From Syntrophaceae bacterium (lineage in GTDB: Bacteria > Desulfobacterota > Desulfomonilia > Desulfomonilales > Desulfomonilaceae), in assembly GCA_014874425.1 (NCBI GenBank), contig JACWAG010000409.1, positions 1 through 7,630 on the forward strand: a DNA stretch of 7,630 bases. The letters are read 5' to 3'. Of the stretch, positions 1 to 6,352 are shown in pieces; within the stretch, counting starts at the first letter, position 1, and each line of letters opens with the position of its first letter. The notes below the pieces were generated by a model. It worked only from the letters and a program-made list of their open reading frames with translations. It was not told where the DNA came from and searched no databases. The position numbers and the translations under genes were made by a program.

Positions 1-725
1 CATAACACCTGTCCAGTAACATAATCAGATTCTGTCGATGCCAAAAAAACAAAGGCAGGGCTTATATCGTCCGCTGTCCCGAAACGTTTCATCAGTATCC
101 GGTTCATGTAAATTTCCTTGAGCTTTTCATCCTTCCTGATTTTTTCCGTCATGTCCGTTTCAACAATCCCCAGAGAAATTACGTTTGCGCAAACGTTGTA
201 ACGCGCCAACTCTCTTGCCACGCTTTTAGTAAAACTTAAGACGCCTCCCTTGGCCGCCGAATAATTGACTTGACCCACTGTCCCTACCAATCCGGCCACG
301 GAACTCACGTTAATAACCTTTCCATATTGCTGTTCCTGAAAATACTTGGAAGCTGCCTGAACGCACAGGAATGGTCCCTTTAGATGCGCGTCCACTACTG
401 CGTCCCATTGCTCCTCAGTCATTTTCATCAACATCGCCGGCCTAGTGAACCCTGCGTTGTTTACAACTATATCCAAGCGGCCGAATTCATGCTTAGCGGT
501 ATTCATCATGTTTTCCACCTCGGCCTTTACCGCAACGTCCGCCTTTACCGCAACGGATTTCCGCCCTAGGCCCTTTATATGGTCCACCAACTCATGGGCC
601 GGTCCCTCGCTCGATGTATAATTCACAAGAACATCAGCACCCTCTTTCGCATAAGCCAAAGCGATGTTTCGTCCAACACCTCGGCTGCTACCGGTCACAA
701 CCGCCGCCCTTCCCGCAAGTCTCAT
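1..725 (-). CDS. SDR-family oxidoreductase, FabG-like (3' end beyond window)
   Basis: Classical short-chain dehydrogenase/reductase, most like 3-oxoacyl-ACP or acetoacetyl-CoA reductases (NAD(P)H-dependent reduction of a 3-oxoacyl thioester, cytosolic). About 241 codons lie in the window; the family is usually 245-250 residues, so only a few C-terminal residues are missing. Seen: Rossmann motif TGSSRGVG (11-18), ADV (62-64), NNAG (89-92), catalytic Ser in NVSS (139-142), Tyr155 and Lys159 in the YSAAK motif, and ETDMT (189-193). The start is fixed by a strong AGGAGG (730-735) four bases before ATG. Odd points: His114 stands where the catalytic-tetrad Asn usually sits, and the normally conserved Pro-Gly after the sixth strand reads S-L-G (184-186). 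A 15-bp direct repeat lies inside the gene. It is downstream of, but separated by a terminator from, the acyl-CoA dehydrogenase genes. The family is certain; the substrate is not. Confidence 0.93.
   Translation of the reverse strand, partial: MRLAGRAAVVTGSSRGVGRNIALAYAKEGADVLVNYTSSEGPAHELVDHIKGLGRKSVAVKADVAVKAEVENMMNTAKHEFGRLDIVVNNAGFTRPAMLMKMTEEQWDAVVDAHLKGPFLCVQAASKYFQEQQYGKVINVSSVAGLVGTVGQVNYSAAKGGVLSFTKSVARELARYNVCANVISLGIVETDMTEKIRKDEKLKEIYMNRILMKRFGTADDISPAFVFLASTESDYVTGQVL
523..555. repeat. In-gene 15-bp direct repeat, 18-bp period
   Basis: The 15-mer GCCTTTACCGCAACG occurs at 523-537 and again at 541-555. The 18-bp period keeps frame and gives the protein two adjacent VAVKA(D/E) units at residues 58-69 of the SDR. 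The protein length around this point looks normal for the family, so a net insertion is not obvious. Confidence 0.8.
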
Positions 726-753
726 GGCGCCTCCTAGGAACAAGATATCGTCA

Positions 754-759
754 TTTATA
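754..759 (-). promoter_or_regulatory. Possible -10 element for the SDR gene
   Basis: On the minus strand TATAAA lies in an AT-rich stretch after the terminator and about 28 bases before the start codon, allowing a leader of roughly 20 bases that includes the AGGAGG. No good -35 box is seen at 16-18 bases upstream, so this is weak. Confidence 0.25.
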
Positions 760-794
760 ATCTGATTTGTTTAATTCTTAGCAGAGAAACCGCC

Positions 795-824
795 AAAAAA
801 AAAGCCCTGAGACGTTCTCAGGGC
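795..824 (-). terminator. Intrinsic terminator
   Basis: GCCCTGAGA (804-812) and TCTCAGGGC (816-824) form a perfect 9-bp stem around a 3-base loop. On the minus strand the stem is followed directly by nine T (795-803). It sits 212 bases after the stop of the XRE-cupin gene and 69 bases before the SDR start. It could end the acyl-CoA dehydrogenase/regulator transcript, end a separate small RNA, or act as an attenuator before the SDR. On the plus strand no T-run follows the hairpin, so it is directional. Confidence 0.9.
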
Positions 825-888
825 GTGAAAGGAGGTATGGATATGGGTTATCGTGTCGTTCGTAGCTTCGGAACATCTCCGCAAGGGC
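795..888 (-). ncRNA. Candidate small RNA or leader RNA with anti-SD segment
   Basis: Reading the minus strand: CATAAT (899-894) could be a -10 box. It is followed by a hairpin made of CTT-G-CGGA and TCCGAAG (885-866, 5-base loop, one bulged G), then a C-rich stretch of about 40 bases without evident structure ending in ACCTCCTTTCAC (836-825), then the intrinsic terminator. A 5' hairpin, an open segment complementary to ribosome binding sites and a terminator together are typical of small RNAs. The same CCTCCT could pair with the AGGAGG of the downstream SDR gene. There is no convincing -35 box and I recognise no named family. It may instead be only the 3' end of the regulator transcript. Confidence 0.3.
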
Positions 889-944
889 TGTCTATTATGC
901 GGATTTTTTTGATGAACCGGTTTAGCTTCTCACATAACCCCTGA
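843..944 (+). CDS. Possible 33-residue small ORF with strong RBS
   Basis: A perfect AAAGGAGGT (828-836) precedes ATG at 843 with seven bases between GGAGG and the ATG. Another in-frame ATG at 837 is too close to the RBS. The peptide begins MGYRVVRSFG and ends at TGA 942-944. It has no recognised motif, signal or membrane segment. Against it, a short stem (878-883 with 898-903) followed by seven T lies inside the ORF. The RBS-like string is also the complement of the anti-SD segment of a possible minus-strand RNA. No other plus-strand gene is near. Treat it as a candidate only. Confidence 0.2.
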   Translation: MGYRVVRSFGTSPQGLSIMRIFLMNRFSFSHNP

Positions 945-1035
945 TCAATATGACATTGACATGCAACAAAAGTTCCAAAGTTTTCCTTTTTCAACAAAAA
1001 TTATTACAAGAAATCAACTACGGAAGAAAAATCAT

Positions 1036-1578
1036 TTATGGCGTAAAAACAACTACGAGAAGCTTGGACGTCTTCCGGCTCAAATTTCGAAGATGATGGG
1101 CCTTCCCTGAGTCAAAATGCAGGTTCGTTCCTTTCTTTAGTTCATGTATATCTTCTCCAACCTTCACTTCTACATGACCGTCTAGCACGAACATAAACTC
1201 CTCTCCTTCATGTTTGTATGCGACCATCTCGTGATCTTTCTCAGGATCGAGCGTCACCATGTATGCCCATAAATGTTTATCCTGGGCGTCTGGTGTAAGG
1301 CTCTTGTATGAATAAGCCTTGGTCCTCTTCAAATAATTCTTCCGACGCTCAGCCTTTCTATCCTCGGAAAGGAGAGACGATGAGTCTACAGCCAGCGCTC
1401 GAGAAACCTGAATTAGTGTCCCTACGGGTGGAACAACGGTTCCAGCTTCTATTTCTTTCAAGTATTCGACTTGGTAGCCGGTTTTTTCAGCCAATTGATC
1501 AAAATCCAGCTTTAGTTTTTCTCGCATCTGCCGAATTTTATCACCTACGTTAAGGGCTTTAGCAGGCTTCTTTGCCAT
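1036..1578 (-). CDS. XRE-family transcriptional regulator with C-terminal cupin domain
   Basis: A 180-residue DNA-binding regulator of the HTH-XRE plus cupin class. Residues about 10-70 form the helix-turn-helix domain (VGDKIRQMREKLKL, then the LAEKTGYQ helix and YLKEIEAG). Residues about 100-180 form a small beta-barrel cupin with the pattern H123-EGEEF-FVLDG and a second His pair (161-162) before RNLS. The length is normal for this class (about 180-200). The RBS GAGGGAG lies seven bases before ATG. It starts 57 bp after the acyl-CoA dehydrogenase stop on the same strand, so the two are probably co-transcribed. Related regulators sense a small ligand through the cupin and often control adjacent catabolic genes. 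An effector such as an acyl or amino compound is inference here. The family is certain; the target is not shown. Confidence 0.94.
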   Translation of the reverse strand: MAKKPAKALNVGDKIRQMREKLKLDFDQLAEKTGYQVEYLKEIEAGTVVPPVGTLIQVSRALAVDSSSLLSEDRKAERRKNYLKRTKAYSYKSLTPDAQDKHLWAYMVTLDPEKDHEMVAYKHEGEEFMFVLDGHVEVKVGEDIHELKKGTNLHFDSGKAHHLRNLSRKTSKLLVVVFTP

Positions 1579-1635
1579 GGGTGATCTCCCTCAATAGTAA
1601 AATTGCTGACCCAGACGGATCCGGGTGGACTCAAA

Positions 1636-2802
1636 TTAATATAGATCAGGCCTCTTGCCGCCTTTGGTCTTGGTCAATTCCCTCGCGATTACAATCCGCT
1701 GAACCTGGTTGGTTCCTTCGAAAATTTGGGATATTTTTGCGGACCTCATATACATTTCCACTGGATAGGATCTCATATATCCATACCCACCAAGGATCTG
1801 CACCGCTTCTGTAGTCACCCGCATGGCCATATCTGTCGCAAACCGTTTTCCCATCGCCGCTTCCAAAGCGCATTGTTCACCAAGGTCCATCAAGGAGGCC
1901 GCCCTATAGATCATCAGACGGGAAGCCTCGATCTCAGCGGCTAGATCAGCGATGAGGAACTGCAGACCCTGAAAGGACACGATAGGACGACCAAACTGGA
2001 CTCGTTTCTGCGCGTAATTCAGGGCATAATCAAAAGCCTGTTGAGCTAGACCGACAGCGCAAGCGCCTATCCCGACCCTTCCACCATTCAGGGCGGAGAG
2101 CGCCATATTGAAACCCCTTCCCTCTTCGCCAATCCGGTCACTATCCGGAATGAAACAATCCTGGAAATGTAACTCAGTAGTTGGCGACGCGTTCAACCCC
2201 ATCTTTGGCTCATAAGGACCGAAAGAAAAACCGGGAGTCCCCTTTTCGACCACAATGGCGCTAATTCCTTTCTGCTTCTGCGCCTCATCCGTTCGAACCA
2301 TCACTACGTAAAGGTCCGCAACTCCTCCACTGGTAACATAGAGCTTCGTCCCATTTACAAGATACCCTCCATCAACCTTGACAGCCATGCAGGTAAGGTT
2401 TGCGGCGTCCGACCCGGCATCCGCCTCTGTCAATGAATATGCGCCTAATTTCTCACCCATTGCCAAAGGCCTGACAAAACGCCTCCTCTGATCTTCATTC
2501 CCGTATTGGTATATCAGGTTCACCACCATGTTGTGGACGCTCATGTAAACAGCGGTGGCAAAACATCCTTTGGCTAGTTCTTCAAAAATAAGGGCTGCGG
2601 TAAGCCTACCTACCTCAGTTCCTCCATGTTCCTCAGGTATGTAGAGTCCTGTAAAATCCAGCCGACCCATCTTGTCGAAAACCTCTCTGGAAAAAGTGTG
2701 ACTCTCTTCCCATTCCCTTGCGTTTGGGGCAAGCTCCTTTGTTGCAAAATCCCGAGCAGCTTTGCGAATAAGCCGCTGCTCATCATTAAGCTTAAAATCC
2801 AT
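1636..2802 (-). CDS. Acyl-CoA dehydrogenase (short/medium or branched-chain type)
   Basis: A complete 388-residue FAD enzyme that makes the alpha,beta double bond of an acyl-CoA and passes electrons to electron-transfer flavoprotein, in the cytosol. Length is normal for the family (380-390). Seen: the alpha-helical N-terminal domain (1-120), the FAD/substrate motif YSLTEADAGSD (122-132), the middle beta domain to about 225, LNGGRVGIG (238-246), QKRVQFGRP (265-273), and the C-terminal signature QILGGYGY (335-342) followed by IFEGTNQ (360-366). Glu362 occupies the catalytic-base site of short-chain, medium-chain and isobutyryl-type enzymes, unlike isovaleryl and long-chain types. GGGAG seven bases before ATG supports the start. 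It is first in a minus-strand unit with the XRE-cupin regulator. Substrate chain length cannot be read from the sequence; butyryl-CoA, branched acyl-CoA or others are possible. Confidence 0.95.
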   Translation of the reverse strand: MDFKLNDEQRLIRKAARDFATKELAPNAREWEESHTFSREVFDKMGRLDFTGLYIPEEHGGTEVGRLTAALIFEELAKGCFATAVYMSVHNMVVNLIYQYGNEDQRRRFVRPLAMGEKLGAYSLTEADAGSDAANLTCMAVKVDGGYLVNGTKLYVTSGGVADLYVVMVRTDEAQKQKGISAIVVEKGTPGFSFGPYEPKMGLNASPTTELHFQDCFIPDSDRIGEEGRGFNMALSALNGGRVGIGACAVGLAQQAFDYALNYAQKRVQFGRPIVSFQGLQFLIADLAAEIEASRLMIYRAASLMDLGEQCALEAAMGKRFATDMAMRVTTEAVQILGGYGYMRSYPVEMYMRSAKISQIFEGTNQVQRIVIARELTKTKGGKRPDLY

Positions 2803-3170
2803 GAAGAATCTCCCGAAAAGTGGTTTGAGTCATTTATGCTTCACAGGAACGTCAGGATTGCGAAGTTGTGATCTCAAGACAAATGTGGGTCGTCAATGGT
2901 TCGGCGCGTTTAATTGTCATGGCCCTCGTATTAGGCCGATGAGATCAGTTTATGATATTATATGAGATTAGCCATTATGAAATCGACTACGAATTCGATA
3001 CAATTATTAGCTATTTCTAGGCCACAGAGTCAAACAAAAACAGATTGTGGGCTATCTCGATTGCGAACTTTATTCGGCGCGTGGCGCTCATGCTCAAGAA
3101 TCAGTGGAGTCACGGATCCGGACCTCAAATTTTTCAAAACATAACAATTCCTACAAAGGATCATGATTCA
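2803..3170. other. Divergent intergenic region between acyl-CoA dehydrogenase and malQ
   Basis: This 368-bp region should hold promoters for both flanking genes. It contains an AT-rich patch at about 2949-2963 (TATGATATTATATG) but no clean -35/-10 pair. Two short strings recur: GATTGCGAA(G/C)TT at 2856-2867 and 3059-3070, and TTCGGCGCGT at 2900-2909 and 3073-3082, with different spacing between the blocks. An open frame in phase with malQ extends upstream to an ATG at 3045, but its composition and lack of an RBS make it look non-coding. I see no RNA gene here. Confidence 0.6.
3155..3160 (+). promoter_or_regulatory. malQ ribosome binding site that decides the start
   Basis: AAAGGA lies ten bases before the ATG at 3171, slightly far but usable. 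The upstream in-frame ATGs at 3045 and 3090 have no such site. The protein from 3171 begins MNSYEALQLLAKVFGV, as expected for the helical N-terminus of MalQ. Confidence 0.65.
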
Positions 3171-5378
3171 ATGAATTCATATGAGGCGTTGCAACTATTA
3201 GCAAAGGTTTTTGGCGTTGAACTTCAATACACTGACAATTGGGGTCAAGCTTTTCAAACACAACCATCCGTCCTACGTGACATTCTTGAAAAAAAGGGGG
3301 TTCGAATAGATCCCAATTTACTGGCCACATCGCCTCAAATTATCACTTTCAGCGCTGACAATGTAAGGTCCTCCGTTCCCATCTATATAGACGTCACATC
3401 GACTTTTCGTGACCGTCTCCTAAAAAACGGAATAATCCACATAACCGACTACAGTTCGAAGCTTGAACCTATGACTTATCCTATTGTTGGTCCTGGTACA
3501 TCGTTAGACTTCGACCTAGAAACTGGCCTAACCCGCATAATGGTACCAATTCCCAGCGATCTCCCTCCTGGTGATTACAGCTTCAACCTGGATGTTAGAG
3601 TCGAGGATTCTGTAGTCTCCAATGAACTGAGAATTATTGTAGCCCCACCAAAAGCCTACGCTCCCGAACCGATTGAAAAAGGTAGGCGGGTAGCAGGAAT
3701 AGCCATATCTTTATATGGCGTACGATCGGAAAACAACTGGGGCGTTGGTGATTTCACAGATCTTTTGGGAATTATAGATTGGGCTTTTGATGATCTTGGG
3801 GCACATTTCGTTGGGTTAAACCCTCTGCATGCGCTCTTCAACACCAGTCCCTTTAATTGCAGCCCTTACATGCCTTCGAGTCGAATGTTTTCCAATTATA
3901 TATACATAGACGTTCTCAAGGCAGCCTGTTCCATTTCTCAGGAGTTGTCGAACCAGATATCCGGCGACCGTCAAATTGCAGCCGAAACATCAAGATTGCG
4001 TGATGCCGAATACGTTGATTATGAGGGTGTTATGGCCCTAAAGAATAGGACGCTTCGGAAAGTTTTTGACCATCTTTATACCCACAAAGACACTTCTGAT
4101 TGTAAAGCTCTTTGGGAAGAGTTTAAGAAATTTGTCGAATTTGGAGGTGAAGACCTTGACCGGTTCGCTACATTCTGCGTCCTTCGGGAAAATTTGCTTT
4201 TCAACGCGCCTAACCTGCATGGATGGCCCAACTGGCCCGACGGTTTCCGACATCCTGAATCTCCCGAAGTAGAAAGATTTAGGGCAAAGCATTTTGTAGA
4301 TGTCCTTTTTCATGGCTTTTTGCAATGGATAGTTGAAAAACAGTTGTCAGAAGCTCAACAACACGCCATCGAAAAGGGCATGTTAATTGGTTTGTATCAT
4401 GATGTCGCCCTAGCTGTTGACCCAAACGGCGCGGACAGTTGGTCGAGACCGCAATATTTCGTAAGCGGGTTTACCGTTGGGGCGCCCCCTGACGCGTTTG
4501 CCCCCGACGGACAAGATTGGGGCTTTCAACCTCCGGATTCCGGGCAGGTGAAAAAATCGGGATTTACTCCCTTTAGAAAAAGTATCGCCGCCAATTCCAA
4601 GCACGGAGGAGCGCTGCGGATCGACCATGTCATGCAAATTCATCACTTGTTCTGGATACCTTCGGGATCGCAGGCTAAGAACGGTGTTTATGTCGAGGAT
4701 AATGAACAGGACCTACTAAATGTGCTGACATTGGAGAGCTTGAGAAACCAGACCATTATAGTGGGTGAGGACTTGGGAACTTTGCCGTTTAATTTCAGGG
4801 AGAGGCTGATTGATCGTGGGATCTTTTCCTACAGGATTTTTTACTTTGAAAGGGATGCAAACCTCAATCAAATCCCATTTTCCGCTTATCCCGCACGAGC
4901 GATTGTATCACTTTCCAATCACGATCTACCGACTTTCGCCGGTTTCTGGCAGGAACTCGATATTGATGAAAGGATTCAGATCGGCCGTATCAAACAGGAA
5001 GAAGAACATGCCATCCGTTCGGAACGCGCGGAGCAAAAGGCTAAAATTATCGAGCGCCTGGTTCACGACGGGTGCCTGGCGCCCGAAGTCGCTCATGAGG
5101 CATGGACATCTGAAACCCCGACTGATGAATTACATACTGCGGTCCTCAATTTTATCTTGAAGACGCCATCACGGCTCGTAATCGTAAGCATGGAAGACCT
5201 CGTGGCGGACACACGTCAGCAGAATCTTCCGGGTACTACAACTGAACGTCCTAATTGGGTTACAAAAACAAAATTTACCTTACAAGAACTAAGAAGCCAC
5301 CCAGAGGCGATTCGGATGACGGCGAAGTTCAGAGACATGGTATTAAGGACGGAAAGACATTTTGAATTCAAGGCCTGA
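3171..5378 (+). CDS. malQ: 4-alpha-glucanotransferase (amylomaltase, GH77)
   Basis: Cytosolic enzyme of maltodextrin and glycogen metabolism that moves alpha-1,4-glucan segments between chains and releases glucose. From the chosen start it has 735 residues, close to the long proteobacterial MalQ type (about 690-740). An N-terminal helical segment (1-50, with YTDNWGQ) and a beta-rich accessory domain (about 55-165) precede the GH77 barrel, which starts near RRVAGIAISLYG at about 171. Catalytic residues are all present: nucleophile Asp485 in LRIDH, acid/base Glu533 in VGEDLG and transition-state stabiliser Asp585 in NHDLPT. VGAPPDAF and GQDWGFQPP are further GH77 hallmarks. It stands alone on the plus strand, so no maltose operon is visible. 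Its last 11 bp overlap the convergent gene ending at 5368. Function is secure from the motifs. Confidence 0.96.
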   Translation: MNSYEALQLLAKVFGVELQYTDNWGQAFQTQPSVLRDILEKKGVRIDPNLLATSPQIITFSADNVRSSVPIYIDVTSTFRDRLLKNGIIHITDYSSKLEPMTYPIVGPGTSLDFDLETGLTRIMVPIPSDLPPGDYSFNLDVRVEDSVVSNELRIIVAPPKAYAPEPIEKGRRVAGIAISLYGVRSENNWGVGDFTDLLGIIDWAFDDLGAHFVGLNPLHALFNTSPFNCSPYMPSSRMFSNYIYIDVLKAACSISQELSNQISGDRQIAAETSRLRDAEYVDYEGVMALKNRTLRKVFDHLYTHKDTSDCKALWEEFKKFVEFGGEDLDRFATFCVLRENLLFNAPNLHGWPNWPDGFRHPESPEVERFRAKHFVDVLFHGFLQWIVEKQLSEAQQHAIEKGMLIGLYHDVALAVDPNGADSWSRPQYFVSGFTVGAPPDAFAPDGQDWGFQPPDSGQVKKSGFTPFRKSIAANSKHGGALRIDHVMQIHHLFWIPSGSQAKNGVYVEDNEQDLLNVLTLESLRNQTIIVGEDLGTLPFNFRERLIDRGIFSYRIFYFERDANLNQIPFSAYPARAIVSLSNHDLPTFAGFWQELDIDERIQIGRIKQEEEHAIRSERAEQKAKIIERLVHDGCLAPEVAHEAWTSETPTDELHTAVLNFILKTPSRLVIVSMEDLVADTRQQNLPGTTTERPNWVTKTKFTLQELRSHPEAIRMTAKFRDMVLRTERHFEFKA

Positions 5379-5832
5379 CTTTATGGCTGGAATCCAATTT
5401 GACCATGGAAGAGCGAAGCAACACTGGAGATCTGGACATACCGTCGTGCGTATTCCATAGCGCCGAAATGTGACCAACATCGGCGCGCCATCTTTCAATC
5501 TTACGTATCGCCTCTGCTTCCCATGGTAACCATGTGGTCCTTTTTCTAATTCTTACAGAAGCCTCGAGTTCAGCCGGGACAGGAGGAGCAAGCAAATTGT
5601 CGTCTTCCTCCTCGATCTGGCTAAGATAATCGGTAAGTATCTTTAGCTGTCTACGGTTTAAACGTCCTCTGAGGACTTTCAATCTTTCTTCGACCATTGA
5701 CTCCAGCCCTTTTGAAGCTGTGTTGTTTTTCTCTTTACAGTCTATGAGTTCACTCAGAAACTTGTAGTTTTCACGAAATTCTGCGGGAATAGAAGACAGG
5801 TCCATATCCTGGGCGGATTTGTCCACTCTCAT
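5368..5832 (-). CDS. Hypothetical protein, 154 residues, possible SANT/Myb-like C-terminus
   Basis: I do not recognise this family. The protein is soluble and highly charged, with no signal peptide or membrane segment. Residues about 45-76 look helical (VEERLKVLRGRLNRRQLKIL, then an acidic IEEEDD). A Pro-rich linker (LAPPVPAE) follows. Residues 98-146, with W101, W104-E105, a central helix and SRSPVLLRSSMVKL, resemble the spacing of bacterial SANT/Myb-like DNA-binding helices, which is only a weak visual match. The start is supported by GGAG five bases before ATG. On the minus strand it follows the 101-residue gene by 154 bp and may have its own promoter. Its 3' end overlaps malQ by 11 bp with no terminator between the two. 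The ORF looks genuine from length, composition and RBS, but function is unknown. Confidence 0.7.
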   Translation of the reverse strand: MRVDKSAQDMDLSSIPAEFRENYKFLSELIDCKEKNNTASKGLESMVEERLKVLRGRLNRRQLKILTDYLSQIEEEDDNLLAPPVPAELEASVRIRKRTTWLPWEAEAIRKIERWRADVGHISALWNTHDGMSRSPVLLRSSMVKLDSSHKVRP

Positions 5833-5851
5833 GGCTGCTCCATCGGTAATG

Positions 5852-5857
5852 ATTATA
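5852..5857 (-). promoter_or_regulatory. Possible -10 box for the 154-residue gene
   Basis: A perfect TATAAT on the minus strand, 19 bases before the start codon, would give a very short leader that still contains the GGAG. The -35 position has no good match. A perfect TTGACA further upstream (5937-5932) is too far to pair with it and has only TACGCC at 17 bases. Promoter activity is uncertain. Confidence 0.3.
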
Positions 5858-5986
5858 TAGTATCTAGAGGGCTAACTGACTGGACCGGGGAAACCGGTGT
5901 CGAGGAAGGGCGTACCATGGCTTTTTCGTATTGTCAAGTATTGGTTTTATGTCTTTTTACAATATCCCATAATTACTAGATATATT

Positions 5987-6292
5987 TTATTGGTTAGATT
6001 CTGGCTGTGCCCCGTACAATTCCTTGTGCATTTTCAAGACTTCAGGATCAATATGGATTTTCCCTTTATACTTTTCCTTAAACTCCTGAAGGTCCTTTTT
6101 TTCCTGATACGAAAAGACCGTTGTCTCAATATTCCCTACAAGCCACTCGCCATAGGGGAGTTCTCGGACCAAAGCCACCCCACTCATCACGGTTGTCTGG
6201 TTAACTCTTTGGGCGTGTATGAAACATCCCAAAAGTATACCTAGTCCGGCAAGAACCACAAAATACATTATGAAAAGTATTGTACGAAGCAT
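5987..6292 (-). CDS. Small membrane-anchored or lipoprotein-like protein, 101 residues
   Basis: No family recognised. The N-terminus has Arg3 followed by a hydrophobic stretch (about 4-22, including FVVLAGLGILLG), then Cys23. LLGC resembles a lipobox, although Leu at -2 is not the favoured residue. The segment could therefore be a lipoprotein signal or a simple membrane anchor. The remaining 78 residues are polar, and the C-terminus is Lys/Glu-rich (YQEKKDLQEFKEKYKGK), so they probably form a soluble domain outside the inner membrane. GAGGA about seven bases before ATG is a good RBS. It lies 60 bp downstream of the prenyltransferase on the same strand with no terminator visible, so co-transcription is likely. 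Function unknown. Confidence 0.75.
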   Translation of the reverse strand: MLRTILFIMYFVVLAGLGILLGCFIHAQRVNQTTVMSGVALVRELPYGEWLVGNIETTVFSYQEKKDLQEFKEKYKGKIHIDPEVLKMHKELYGAQPESNQ

Positions 6293-6352
6293 TTACTGTT
6301 CCTCGCTGAGTAGCATATTTTTAGCGCGGCCATAAACGCGCCCACATGATGT

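Noticed and set aside
878..910. Plus-strand terminator-like stem TCCGCA/TGCGGA with seven T
   Set aside because: The stem is only six pairs with a 14-base loop, and no plus-strand gene lies upstream that would need it; its bases overlap the better minus-strand hairpin.
1614..1637. Similarity of CGGATCCGG plus CTCAAAT here to the same strings near 3114-3131
   Set aside because: Short, partly palindromic, differently spaced and on differently organised contexts; most likely coincidence.
3045..3170. In-frame upstream extension of malQ (42 extra codons)
   Set aside because: No RBS at ATG 3045 or 3090, unlike MalQ N-termini, and it contains the repeated promoter-region strings; ATG 3171 with AAAGGA fits better.
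4038..4325. Minus-strand 95-codon open frame inside malQ
   Set aside because: Entirely within the conserved GH77 coding region; an antisense shadow without RBS.
5884..5898. Hairpin ACCGG-ggaaa-CCGGT
   Set aside because: Only five base pairs and no T-run on either strand, so not a terminator; likely chance in the gap before the 154-residue gene.
5897..6244. Plus-strand 115-codon open frame
   Set aside because: It lies opposite the 101-residue minus-strand gene, which has a good RBS and a sensible hydrophobic N-terminus; the plus frame has no RBS and an odd composition.
6320..6345. GC-rich inverted repeat (AGCGCG ... CGCGCC) after the prenyltransferase
   Set aside because: On the minus strand it is followed by A residues rather than T, so it does not look like an intrinsic terminator.
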